A stretch of 55,988 bases of DNA, from NCBI GenBank assembly GCA_947446025.1, contig CANFEY010000027.1:1-55988 (forward strand), in the 5' to 3' direction. Numbering within the stretch: position 1 is the stretch's first letter; every line of letters starts with the position of its first letter. This document shows, piece after piece, positions 37,065 through 45,643 of the stretch. The notes beneath the pieces are model-generated. The model saw only the letters and a program-made list of their open reading frames with translations. It did no database searches and was not told where the DNA came from. A program made the translations under genes and the position numbers. The DNA is from Bryobacterales bacterium (GTDB lineage: Bacteria > Acidobacteriota > Terriglobia > Bryobacterales > Bryobacteraceae).

Positions 37065-37849
37065 TACTTGTATCCTTCTTCGATGGCCGAAAGCACTTCG
37101 CTCTCGGCAAAGGCGGTCTCAAACCCCTTCAACTTCTTCAGTCCGATTTCGCCGAAGAGTTCGGTTTGGGTGAGACCCAGAGCTTGTATCTTCACCAGCT
37201 CCAGCATGGCCAGGAACATGCAAATCATGGCGCGGCGGCTGCGCTGGCCTTCAAATAAGTCGCGCGCGGAAACCGGCCCCCGCTCGCGGGAAAAAACGTT
37301 GCGCAGATACTTGATCATATCCGGAACGGAAACCTCGTCGCCGGTGATTTCGTACGTGGGCCGCTGTTTGGCCCGTTCGATGACCGTCTGCAGCGTCTTG
37401 ACCAAGTCGAACAGCGTAACCGCCAGCCCCGGATCGTCGCCGTCGTTGCGAAATTGAGCGATCTGCGGGTTGGACCAGACCGCTTCTTCGATAACTCGCT
37501 TTTGCTGCAGCATCTCCGCCGCGGTCTTGAAGCGCTCATGCTCCAGCAGCCGGTCCACCAGCTCCTTGCGCGGATCGTCGTCTTCCTCCGGTGACAGCTT
37601 GGCGAGCTCGGGATCCTTGGGCAGCAGCAGCTTCGACTTGATGTGAATCAGCGTCGCCGCCATGTAGACGAATTCGGCGGACAGCTCCATGCTGGTCTCC
37701 GCCGCCTTCTGCATGTATTCGAGGTACTGCGCCGTGATGCGCGCAATCGGGATGTCGTAGATGTTGATCTCCTGCTTGCGGATCAAATCCAGCAGCAGGT
37801 CCAGCGGGCCATGGTATTGTTCGAGGTGAAAATTCAGAGGGGACGACAC
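37064..37849 (-). CDS. scpA: Segregation and condensation protein A
   Basis: Encodes 261 residues. The kleisin N-terminus QYHGPLDLLLDLIRKQEINI YDIPIA (split here) and a long acidic middle section are characteristic; the C-terminal winged helix ends near ELFGEIGLKKL. It bridges SMC heads with ScpB. It starts 31 bp after lexA on the same strand. Confidence 0.94.
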   Translation of the reverse strand: MSSPLNFHLEQYHGPLDLLLDLIRKQEINIYDIPIARITAQYLEYMQKAAETSMELSAEFVYMAATLIHIKSKLLLPKDPELAKLSPEEDDDPRKELVDRLLEHERFKTAAEMLQQKRVIEEAVWSNPQIAQFRNDGDDPGLAVTLFDLVKTLQTVIERAKQRPTYEITGDEVSVPDMIKYLRNVFSRERGPVSARDLFEGQRSRRAMICMFLAMLELVKIQALGLTQTELFGEIGLKKLKGFETAFAESEVLSAIEEGYK

Positions 37850-37880
37850 AGTCCTCTAGGATAGCAAGCTCACCCCGGAA

Positions 37881-38507
37881 TCAGTACTTCCGTAGAACTG
37901 CGAGCACTTTGCCCTGGACCGTCACGGCGGCACCGGGGACGTAGATGGGCTGCATGGTGGAGTTCGCAGGCTGCAGGCGGACCCGCTCGCCCGGTTCGCG
38001 GTAGAAGCGCTTCAGCGTCGATTCGGTGCCGTTCACCAGCGCCACCACGATGTCTCCATCCCGGCAGGTCTCGGCGCGCTCGATCAGCACAAAGTCGCCG
38101 TCACAGATGTGATCCTCCACCATCGATTCGCCGCGCACTTGTAATGCGTATGTATTCGGATCGCCGGTGAAGTCGGCGAAGTTGACCGTGTCGTGGCCGG
38201 TGGCCGATTCCACAGGCAGTCCGGCCGCGATGCGCCCCAGTAGCGGAATCTCCATCGACGGCGTCGCGCTGTGGTGCTGCCGCTGCTCCGCGTAGTACTT
38301 CGGCGAGATCTCCAGCGACCGGCTCTGGTTGAAGCCCCGCTTGAGATATTGCTTCGATTCCAATGCCAGGATGTGCTTGTGCACCGTCGCCAGCGAAGCC
38401 AGCTCCATGCCCTCGGCGATCTCCTCATAGCTGGGGCTGAACCCCTTCTTATCCAAAAAGTCGGCGAGGAAGTTCAGGAAGTCCTTCTGACGTTTGGTGA
38501 GTGCCAT
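37881..38507 (-). CDS. lexA: LexA repressor
   Basis: Encodes 208 residues. The N-terminal winged helix (RQKDFLNFLADFLDKKGFSP) binds operators. The cleavage site is A95-G96 in GRIAAGLPVE, and the catalytic dyad is S128 (RGESMVED) and K166 (STLKRFYRE). On DNA damage RecA filaments trigger self-cleavage. The predicted promoter lies so close to the ATG that the message would be leaderless. I see no obvious GAACN4GTTC box in the short upstream region. Confidence 0.95.
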   Translation of the reverse strand: MALTKRQKDFLNFLADFLDKKGFSPSYEEIAEGMELASLATVHKHILALESKQYLKRGFNQSRSLEISPKYYAEQRQHHSATPSMEIPLLGRIAAGLPVESATGHDTVNFADFTGDPNTYALQVRGESMVEDHICDGDFVLIERAETCRDGDIVVALVNGTESTLKRFYREPGERVRLQPANSTMQPIYVPGAAVTVQGKVLAVLRKY

Positions 38508-38514
38508 GCGGACT

Positions 38515-38543
38515 AGTATAGGCGAAGAAAGAGAGAATTACAA
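38515..38543 (-). promoter_or_regulatory. Putative lexA promoter, leaderless spacing
   Basis: On the minus strand TTGTAA (38543-38538) and TATACT (38520-38515) are separated by exactly 17 bp. Only seven bases separate the -10 from the ATG at 38507, so transcription would start at or next to the start codon. There is no Shine-Dalgarno in that gap. Confidence 0.5.
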
Positions 38544-38545
38544 GC

Positions 38546-39142
38546 TCAACGTACCAGCTTTAGCGCCCGCCGGAACAACGCATCAAACTCGTTGGACTCC
38601 GTCGCGGACCGCGCCTTCCCTAGCGCCGCCTCCGCCGCGGCGCGGGTGGCACCGAAGTTGGAGAGGGCGGAGATCACGTCCTCCTCGGTTTCGCTGAACG
38701 CGCTCTTCACAGGCGACGCGGTCTTGCTCACGCCCGGCAACAGATCCAGCTTGTCACGCAGCTCCAGCACCAGCCGCTCTGCAGTTTTCTTGCCGACCCC
38801 TGGAATGCGGGTGAGCACATCCAGCGCATTCGACTTGATAGCCGCCGCCAGATCGGGCGCGGTTAGCCCTCCCAGTGTCGTGATCGCGAGCTTGGGGCCG
38901 ACTCCGCTGACCGTGATCAGCTTCTCAAACAGCGCCTTGTCTGCGGGCGAAACAAAACCGAAGAGCACCAGCGCGTCTTCCCGCACGTGCGTGTGGATGT
39001 GCAACCGCACTTCGGCTCCGGCGTCGGGCAGGGAAGAGAAGGCCGACACCGGGATCATGACTTCATATCCCACGCCCCCCACCTCCACCACCACCAGGTT
39101 TGGATGTTTCTCTAGAAGACTTCCCCGCAAGTGAGCGATCAT
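38546..39142 (-). CDS. ruvA: Holliday junction helicase subunit RuvA
   Basis: Encodes 198 residues: an OB-fold start (MIAHLRGSLLEK), two helix-hairpin-helix motifs (VSGVGPKLAITTLGG and IPGVGKKTAERLVLELRDKL) and a C-terminal RuvB-binding domain (SALSNFGATRAAAEAALGKA). It targets RuvB to recombination junctions. It is the first gene of the minus-strand run and is divergent from rsmE, only 18 bp away. Confidence 0.95.
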   Translation of the reverse strand: MIAHLRGSLLEKHPNLVVVEVGGVGYEVMIPVSAFSSLPDAGAEVRLHIHTHVREDALVLFGFVSPADKALFEKLITVSGVGPKLAITTLGGLTAPDLAAAIKSNALDVLTRIPGVGKKTAERLVLELRDKLDLLPGVSKTASPVKSAFSETEEDVISALSNFGATRAAAEAALGKARSATESNEFDALFRRALKLVR

Positions 39143-39160
39143 TAGAGACTAGGATACAGA

Positions 39161-39901
39161 ATGCGGCGCAGATTTTTTGTGGACGAGGTGCGGAACGGTC
39201 AGGCCCGCCTCGCAGGAGACGATGCCAAACACCTGACCAAAGTGCTGCGCGTGGAAGTCGGCCAGCGCTACGAAATCTCCGACAACCGCAACGTTTTCCT
39301 GGCCGAGGTCGCCACTGCGCACAAGGGCGAAGTAGAGTTCCGGACGCTGGAAAAGCTGCCCGTCGAGCCCCCGAATGTGCGGATCACCCTGTGCGCCGCG
39401 CTCATCAAGTTCGACCATTTCGAGTGGATGATCGAGAAGGCCACGGAACTGGGAGTAGCGGAAATTGTCCCTGTTATTGCGACCCGAACCGAGCGTGGCC
39501 TCGACCGCGCAGCTGAGAAACGCATCGAACGTTGGCGGCGGATCGTGCTGGAGGCCAGCCAACAATCGCGGCGTGCAGTCTTGCCCGAAGTCGCCGACGC
39601 TATCCACTTCTCAAAGGTCCTCAACCAGCCAGGGCACCGCTTCGTGCTCGATGAAGAACCCGGCGGACCGAGCCTGCTCGCAGCCTTGCCCGCGGCCCGT
39701 ACCGCGGAAGATTCGGTGGCACTGCTGGTAGGCCCCGAGGGCGGCTGGACCGACGCCGAACGTTCTGCCTTCGTCGCCGCCCAGTGGACCCGCGTCACCA
39801 TGGGCCCCCTCATTCTGCGCGCGGAGACCGCCGCCATGGCAGCTTTGTCTGTCGTAAACTGTGCCTTTCTTGAGCAAAGGGCTGGTACACTAAAAAATTG
39901 A
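39161..39901 (+). CDS. rsmE: 16S rRNA m3U1498 methyltransferase
   Basis: Encodes 246 residues. The PUA-like start (RRRFFVDEV, HLTKVLRVEVGQ) and the SPOUT-fold knot (LLVGPEGGWTDAE, then TMGPLILRAETAAMAALSV) are diagnostic. It methylates U1498 of 16S rRNA. Its stop overlaps the TTG start of the next gene. Confidence 0.95.
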   Translation: MRRRFFVDEVRNGQARLAGDDAKHLTKVLRVEVGQRYEISDNRNVFLAEVATAHKGEVEFRTLEKLPVEPPNVRITLCAALIKFDHFEWMIEKATELGVAEIVPVIATRTERGLDRAAEKRIERWRRIVLEASQQSRRAVLPEVADAIHFSKVLNQPGHRFVLDEEPGGPSLLAALPAARTAEDSVALLVGPEGGWTDAERSAFVAAQWTRVTMGPLILRAETAAMAALSVVNCAFLEQRAGTLKN

Positions 39902-40983
39902 TCCACCGCCTCGTATTCGAAAATCTCAAACACCGTCCGGTGCGAACTCTGCTCAGCGTGGTGCTGATCAGCGCGCAGGTGACGATGATCCTTACACTCG
40001 TCGGCCTCACGCGCGGAGTTTTGGGCAACATGCAGAAACGCGCCAAGGGCACCGGGGCCGACGTCGTCATCCGCCCCCCGGAATCCAACATCGCCAGCAT
40101 GTCCAGCACCTTTAGTGAGAAACACGTGGGGCTGGTCCGCCAGGTGCCGCATGTGAGCGTCGCCACCGGAGTGCTCGTCCATCCCGTGAGTAATTTCGAC
40201 ACCATCACCGGCATTGATTGGGACGAGTTTTCCAAAATGAGCGGCGGGCTCGAAGTGCTGGAAGGCAAGCGTTTTGAGAAACCCGATGACTTGGTCGTCG
40301 GCCGAGTCTTCGCCAAGCAGCGCAAGCTCTCCGCGGGCATGCCCTTCGTGTTCGGGCACAAGTGGAACGTGGCCGGCATTGTGGAAGAGGGTAAGCTCTC
40401 CGCGACCTTTGCCGATCTCCGCGCTTTGCAGGATATTTTCGTGGAGCCGAACAAGATCACCATGGTCTACGCCAAGGTGGACGAGGCCAAAAACATCAAC
40501 CCCGTGATTGCGTCCCTGAAAGAGCAGTTGCCTGGCTACCAGATCTACAGCATGGAAGAATTCCTGTCGCTCTTCACCGCGGACGCGTATCCATTGATCT
40601 TGCCCTTCACCCGCGTGGTCGTCGCCGTGGCCGCCATCATCGGACTCCTGGTCGTCTTCCTCTCAATGTATATGGCTGTGCTGGAGCGGACGCGCGAGAT
40701 CGGCATTCTTAAGGCCATGGGCGCTTCACCGCGTTACGTCCTCGGCATTCTGTTTCGCGAGACGATTGTGCTGGCGTTGGCCGGCACCGTGCTCGGTATC
40801 GGGCTGGCGTATGGGACGCGGGCACTGATGGCCGTGGTGGCGCCGAACATGCCGCAGGATATCGTCCCCGACTGGTATCCGTGGGTCACCCTAATCGCAG
40901 TCGGCGGCTCGATGGTGGGTGCGATTTATCCCGGGTTGAAGGCCGCGCGCCAGGATGCGATTGAGGCTCTGGCCTATGACTGA
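39898..40983 (+). CDS. MacB/FtsX-like ABC transporter permease
   Basis: Encodes 361 residues from TTG 39898, overlapping the rsmE stop as TTGA. A helix near the N-terminus (TLLSVVLISAQVTMILTLVG) is followed by a long periplasmic domain and three C-terminal helices (VVVAVAAIIGLLVVFLSMY, IVLALAGTVLGIGLAYG, WVTLIAVGGSMVGAIY). This 1+3 layout is that of FtsX-type permeases. The partner ATPase gene overlaps its end by 8 bp. The exported substrate is unknown; lipoproteins, peptides or lipids are typical for the family. Confidence 0.9.
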   Translation: MIHRLVFENLKHRPVRTLLSVVLISAQVTMILTLVGLTRGVLGNMQKRAKGTGADVVIRPPESNIASMSSTFSEKHVGLVRQVPHVSVATGVLVHPVSNFDTITGIDWDEFSKMSGGLEVLEGKRFEKPDDLVVGRVFAKQRKLSAGMPFVFGHKWNVAGIVEEGKLSATFADLRALQDIFVEPNKITMVYAKVDEAKNINPVIASLKEQLPGYQIYSMEEFLSLFTADAYPLILPFTRVVVAVAAIIGLLVVFLSMYMAVLERTREIGILKAMGASPRYVLGILFRETIVLALAGTVLGIGLAYGTRALMAVVAPNMPQDIVPDWYPWVTLIAVGGSMVGAIYPGLKAARQDAIEALAYD

Positions 40984-41644
40984 GATCGAAGTCCGCGGAC
41001 TCACCAAGACGTTCCGTGTGGGCGAAGTGGAAGTGCACGCCCTGCGTGGCGTGGATCTGAAGATCGAGCGCGGCGAATTCGTTGCCATCGTTGGGCCCAG
41101 CGGCTCCGGCAAATCGACGCTCTTCAATATTCTGGGCGGATTGGCTCCGCCCAGCGCCGGCACCGTGTCCATCAACGGGCAGGACCTCGCCAAGCTCAAC
41201 GACGCAGGCCGCACGGAGCTGCGCAAGAAAGCCGTCGGCTTCATTTTCCAGAAGTACAATCTGCTGCCGACGCTCACCGCGCGCGACAATATCGAAATCG
41301 CGCGCCACATCGCGGGCAACAGCGGAACGCCCTGGGATGCGCAGTATCAGGAGCTGCTCAAGCTGCTAGGGATCGAGAGCCGGTTGGACCACAAACCCCG
41401 TGCGCTCTCCGGTGGTGAACAGCAGCGCGTTGCCATCGCCCGCGCGCTGGTGAACCATCCTTCGCTGCTGTTGGCGGATGAACCCACCGGCAACCTGGAC
41501 ACCGAAAATTCAAAAGCCGTCCTCAGCATCATCAAGCATCTCAACAAACGCCTGGGACAAACGATCCTGATGATCACTCACGACCCCGAGGCCGCTGCCT
41601 TCGCCGACCGCACTGTCACCATGCGCGATGGCCGGATACTGTAA
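40976..41644 (+). CDS. LolD/MacB-type ABC transporter ATPase
   Basis: Encodes 222 residues. Walker [10 protein letters not shown], signature [15 protein letters not shown], Walker [12 protein letters not shown] and the H-loop ITHD are intact. The opening [20 protein letters not shown] is typical of the MacB/LolD group. It pairs with the overlapping permease to form an exporter, or mechanotransmission type, complex. Confidence 0.95.
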   Translation: MTEIEVRGLTKTFRVGEVEVHALRGVDLKIERGEFVAIVGPSGSGKSTLFNILGGLAPPSAGTVSINGQDLAKLNDAGRTELRKKAVGFIFQKYNLLPTLTARDNIEIARHIAGNSGTPWDAQYQELLKLLGIESRLDHKPRALSGGEQQRVAIARALVNHPSLLLADEPTGNLDTENSKAVLSIIKHLNKRLGQTILMITHDPEAAAFADRTVTMRDGRIL

Positions 41645-41656
41645 TAGACTGCTCTC

Positions 41657-42724
41657 TTGAAGCGCGTTTCCCTAATCCTAATCGCCAGCCTGCTGGGCTT
41701 CGCTGGGCTTGACCTGCTCGCGTTCCACACGGGTCTGTATCCCTACTGGGTCGCGACAGATTCTTCCATCGGCTACGTCGAAACCGTGCTGCAACACGAG
41801 CGCATCCGGCAGAAGACGAGCCCGAAGCAGATTCTGGGCATTGGCGATTCGCGCATGGCGCTGGTGGCCAAGACGGCGAACGCGCTGACGCCGGAGACGG
41901 GCTATCAGTTCGGCACCATCGCCGTTGCAGGCACCACTCCGCGCTGCTGGTATTACATGCTGCGCGCCATCGATCCCGCGGCGGACCAGTACAAGGCCAT
42001 CGTCATCGGCATTGAAAGTTACAACGACGACGAAATCCTGGAAGACTACGCCGAGCGCGAATCGGACCTCAACTACGTCATCCACCAACTGAGTCTGAGC
42101 GACCTCGCCGAGTTCAGCCAGTCCTACCGCAGCCCGCAGCGGCAATGGCGCGCCGCCAGCGGCATCGCCTTCAAAGGCCTGGTCTACAAGCGCGACTTGC
42201 AGGATCTTCTGCAACACCCCATTGACCGCGTCAGATCAGTACGTCTCAGCTGGCGCGACTCGCACATCTGGTTCTACGATTTCCGCGCCGATGACAAAAC
42301 GCTAACGGGCCTCAGCGTCGATTGGCCGAATCGCAAGCTCACCGTTCCCCCCGGCACACCGCCCGACATCGAAACCGTGCTGCGCACGCGTCTGGTGGAG
42401 CCGCTCCCGCCGCAGACTGGCCGGCACTCCGCCTACCTCAAGTATTGGCTGGGCCGCATTCGCGACCACTACCGAAACTCGAAGACCCAAATCGTATTCG
42501 CCCGCCTGCCCCGCGCCGCCTGGATTCGCCCCGACTTGCCCGTGAACCCCCAGTCCTCGGTCCACGAACTCGACAAGGAACCTGGCGTGACGCTTCTCCC
42601 TGAAGACCTCTTCAACGAACTCGAAACGCCGGAGCGCTTCCACGATCAAGTCCACATGAACCAGGGCGGCCTCGACCGCTTCACCCAAATTCTGGCGCGG
42701 GAAGTGAAGAGCCGTGCTTTTTAA
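41657..42724 (+). CDS. SGNH-like membrane-anchored acyltransferase partner
   Basis: Encodes 355 residues from TTG 41657. An N-terminal membrane helix (VSLILIASLLGFAGLDLLAF) is followed by an SGNH/AlgJ-X-like domain: GIGDSRM with the nucleophile serine (about residue 68) and the late DQVHMNQGGLDRF with the Asp-x-x-His pair. It overlaps the MBOAT gene by 11 bp. In alginate and cellulose O-acetylation an MBOAT protein passes acetyl groups to such an SGNH protein, so a joint role in glycan acylation is inferred. Confidence 0.75.
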   Translation: MKRVSLILIASLLGFAGLDLLAFHTGLYPYWVATDSSIGYVETVLQHERIRQKTSPKQILGIGDSRMALVAKTANALTPETGYQFGTIAVAGTTPRCWYYMLRAIDPAADQYKAIVIGIESYNDDEILEDYAERESDLNYVIHQLSLSDLAEFSQSYRSPQRQWRAASGIAFKGLVYKRDLQDLLQHPIDRVRSVRLSWRDSHIWFYDFRADDKTLTGLSVDWPNRKLTVPPGTPPDIETVLRTRLVEPLPPQTGRHSAYLKYWLGRIRDHYRNSKTQIVFARLPRAAWIRPDLPVNPQSSVHELDKEPGVTLLPEDLFNELETPERFHDQVHMNQGGLDRFTQILAREVKSRAF

Positions 42725-44069
42725 CACCGCGCAGTTCTTCGCATTTTTCGCCGTGGTGCTGCTGCTGTTCTACGCGCTGCCGCGTCCCGCACGCAAGTAT
42801 CTGCTGCTGATTGCGAGCTACGTGTTCTACGCCAGCTGGAACGTAGCGTTCCTGCCGCTGCTCGCGACCATCACTCTGGTCGATTACGGCTGCGCGCTGT
42901 GGATGGATCGCCTGACACGCCACCGGCGCGTGTTCCTGATCATCAGCATCGCCGTGAACCTCGGTTTCCTCGGCTTCTTCAAGTACTTCAACTTCCTTGC
43001 CGGCATGATCGACGCGTCCTACACCATGTCGATCATTCTGCCCATCGGCATCAGCTTCCACACGTTCCAAAGCATCTCCTACATCGTCGATGTGTACCGC
43101 GGCGAACAGAAGCCCATCCGCAACTTGGCCGATTACGCGCTCTTCATCGCATTCTTCCCGCAACTCGTCGCAGGCCCCATCGTGCGCGCCGGAGAATTCT
43201 TCGCCGACTTCTACACCTGGCGCAAACCGGACGCGGAAGAAGTCCTACGCGGCGTCCTGTGGATGCTGTTCGGCCTCGCCAAGAAGATGGTTTTTGCCGA
43301 CCAATTCGCGCAAATCTCAGACAGCTACTTCGGCGCACTGGCCGCGCATCCTGGCGCGACGGCTGCATGGTCCGGCGTGTTCTCCTTCGCCATGCAGATC
43401 TTCTTCGATTTTTCCGGCTACACCGACATGGCCATCGGCATGGCGCTGTTGCTGGGCTTCCACTTCCCAGTGAACTTCATGCGCCCCTACCTTGCGTTCA
43501 GCATCACTGACTTCTGGCACCGTTGGCACGTCTCACTTTCGCGCTGGCTGCGCGACTATCTCTACATCCCCCTCGGCGGCAACCGCAGCGGCGGCACGTA
43601 TCGCAACCTCATGCTCACCATGTTGCTGGGCGGCCTGTGGCACGGAGCCAGCTTCAACTTCATCATCTGGGGCGGCTATCACGGCGCACTGCTCGCCATC
43701 GAGCGCGCCATCGGTCGAGGCCGCACGCCGAGCCCTCTTCTCTATCCCCTGCGCGCGCTGTTCACCTTCGTGCTGGTCAGCGTAGGCTGGGTGTTCTTCC
43801 GCGCCGCCACGCTCGCAGACAGCCTGCACGTCATCGAACAGATGTTCGCCGGCGCGTGGAATGCGGACGTCCTCGTGCCTCTGTGGTTGCTCGGTTTGGT
43901 GGGAATCGCGTTCCTCATCGCGCTCGCGGAAGAGCGTTGGGAATGGATCGAGCGGCTGCCCAGCGGCTCCGCGTGGACCTACGCCGCGCTGTTGATCGCC
44001 CTGATGGTCTGCGTCGAACTCATCGGCGTAACAGAGAAAGCGGTCCCCTTCATCTACTTCCAGTTCTGA
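42714..44069 (+). CDS. MBOAT-family O-acyltransferase
   Basis: Encodes 451 residues from GTG 42714 with about ten membrane helices. Family segments are PIGISFHTFQSISYIVDVYR, QLVAGPIVRAGEF, DFSGYTDMAIGMALLLG, ITDFWHRWHVSLSRWLRDY and the catalytic histidine in GLWHGASFNF. It resembles AlgI/DltB-type enzymes that move acyl groups across the membrane to polysaccharides. It acts with the upstream SGNH-like protein. Confidence 0.92.
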   Translation: MLFNTAQFFAFFAVVLLLFYALPRPARKYLLLIASYVFYASWNVAFLPLLATITLVDYGCALWMDRLTRHRRVFLIISIAVNLGFLGFFKYFNFLAGMIDASYTMSIILPIGISFHTFQSISYIVDVYRGEQKPIRNLADYALFIAFFPQLVAGPIVRAGEFFADFYTWRKPDAEEVLRGVLWMLFGLAKKMVFADQFAQISDSYFGALAAHPGATAAWSGVFSFAMQIFFDFSGYTDMAIGMALLLGFHFPVNFMRPYLAFSITDFWHRWHVSLSRWLRDYLYIPLGGNRSGGTYRNLMLTMLLGGLWHGASFNFIIWGGYHGALLAIERAIGRGRTPSPLLYPLRALFTFVLVSVGWVFFRAATLADSLHVIEQMFAGAWNADVLVPLWLLGLVGIAFLIALAEERWEWIERLPSGSAWTYAALLIALMVCVELIGVTEKAVPFIYFQF

Positions 44070-44107
44070 CTCCGTTCTGCTACCTTTGCCGCTGAGGCCG
44101 CGGGTTC

Positions 44108-44863
44108 ATGACGCAGCACCGGCTGTTACTATCGATCTTCACGCTAAGTGGACTCCTCGCCAGCGCGCAGACCGCGTTGCCGAAATTCGAAGTCGGCACC
44201 GTTAAGGTAAGCAGCCCAGAGTCGAGCGGGCCGTTCTCTGTTGTCCCTGTAGGTCCTGGAGTTCGAGATGGGATCTTTCGAGCACGTCACGTGTCGCTCA
44301 AAACGTTAGTGGCGTATTCGCATGACGTGAGTGAAGTTCAGATTTCCGGACCGGAATGGCTCGACAAAAATCACTACGACGTCAACGCGAAAGTTCCTGA
44401 AGGAACGCAGCAGGCCGAAATTCGGGAAATGCTGTGAGAACTTTTGGCCGAACGGCTCAAAGTCGTGACCCACTCGGCCACGCAGGAGATGGACGTGCTT
44501 GCCCTGGTTGTGGACGGGAAGGGACAAAAGCTGCACCTACCGGAGCCGGGGGAGTCATTCACGCCGGACGGCCCCAATGGGGACTCGCTGGGCCTACTTG
44601 TTTCCCAGTCCGACATGCGAGGCTGGGCCGATTTCCTCACGCGTGTTTTGGGCAGTCCAGTCATGAATCAGACGGGACTGCAGGGACGTTACGCGGGGGC
44701 TGTAAACTAGACTCCAGATGATCGGCTTGGTGGCGGGCCGAGTGAATTTCCGGCACTCCCGACCGCGCTTAAGGACCAACTAGGGCTCGATCTCGTTCGC
44801 CGTAGAATGACGGTCAACATGGTAGTGGTGGACAAGGCGAACCAGGTTCCGGAGGAGAACTAG
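44108..44863 (+). pseudogene. TIGR03435-family secreted protein with two in-frame stops
   Basis: A signal peptide (LLLSIFTLSGLLASAQT) and the family start LPKFEVGTVKVSSPE are followed by TGA at 44435-44437 within EIREML-stop-ELLAERLKVV. The same frame continues to TAG 44708-44710 after GRYAGAVN. It then continues again with TPDDRLGGGPSEFPAL, ALKDQLGLDLVRRR and VVVDKANQVPEEN to TAG 44861, which is the normal family C-terminus. The TGA most simply replaces CGA (Arg). The family is expanded in Solibacter and its function is unknown. Confidence 0.85.
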
Positions 44864-44897
44864 GAACTTTTCGCGAACGCTCAGTGTCTATCTGAGC

Positions 44898-45635
44898 ATG
44901 TTCGAGCAAACTCTCCTCACACACCCCGCATCGGCGCGAAAAACGGGCGCGCTAGCCGCATCTTTCCTGGCACAAACTGCCGTCCTCGGTGTCTTATTAG
45001 TAGGGCCCCTGCTCTACACGCAAGCGCTGCCTTTCATACCGCTGATCACAGGCGTCCTCACGGCTCCGCCTCCCTTGCCCCAGCCGCCACCGGTCGCACG
45101 TGTTGCACCGAGTGGGCCGGCAACGGGCCAGCGCAGTGACTACCGCCGCTTCGTGTCGATCACCATTCCCAAAGGACCGATCCGCGAAACCGAAGTAGTC
45201 GTCGGACCCATCGACACCGCGGCGGACGTTCCCGTCGTACTCGGCATCCCCGGCGCATCGGTGGGCCCGACCACTACGTTACCCGCCTTCACTCTGGCGC
45301 CAGTGGTCGAGATCGTGAAGCCCGCGCCTGCGCCGGTTGTCAACACGAAGCCAGTCCTCGTCGGCGGAGACGTCCTCGCCGCGAAGCTGCTCAAACGCGT
45401 GATCCCGCCTTACCCGGTCCTCGCGCGCCAGACCCACGTCCAGGGCACCGTACACCTGTTAGGAATCGTGGCGAAAGACGGACGCGTGCAGAACCTGCGA
45501 GTACTCGATGGTCACCCCTTGCTGTGGAAAGCCGCGCTCGACGCGGTCAGCCAGTGGATCTATAGTCCGACGATCCTCAACGGCCAGCCCGTGGAAGTGG
45601 AGGCCCCGATCGATGTCAACTTCACACTGCGATAG
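44898..45635 (+). CDS. TonB-like energy transducer protein
   Basis: Encodes 245 residues. One membrane helix (about 23-45, AASFLAQTAVLGVLLVGPLL) is followed by a proline-rich periplasmic section (APPPLPQPPP) and a TonB C-terminal domain (IPPYPVLARQTHVQGTVHL, LRVLDGHPLLWKAALDAV, WIYSP). It may link the proton motive force to outer-membrane receptors. No exbB/exbD or receptor gene is nearby. Confidence 0.88.
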   Translation: MFEQTLLTHPASARKTGALAASFLAQTAVLGVLLVGPLLYTQALPFIPLITGVLTAPPPLPQPPPVARVAPSGPATGQRSDYRRFVSITIPKGPIRETEVVVGPIDTAADVPVVLGIPGASVGPTTTLPAFTLAPVVEIVKPAPAPVVNTKPVLVGGDVLAAKLLKRVIPPYPVLARQTHVQGTVHLLGIVAKDGRVQNLRVLDGHPLLWKAALDAVSQWIYSPTILNGQPVEVEAPIDVNFTLR

Positions 45636-45643
45636 ACGATGCG

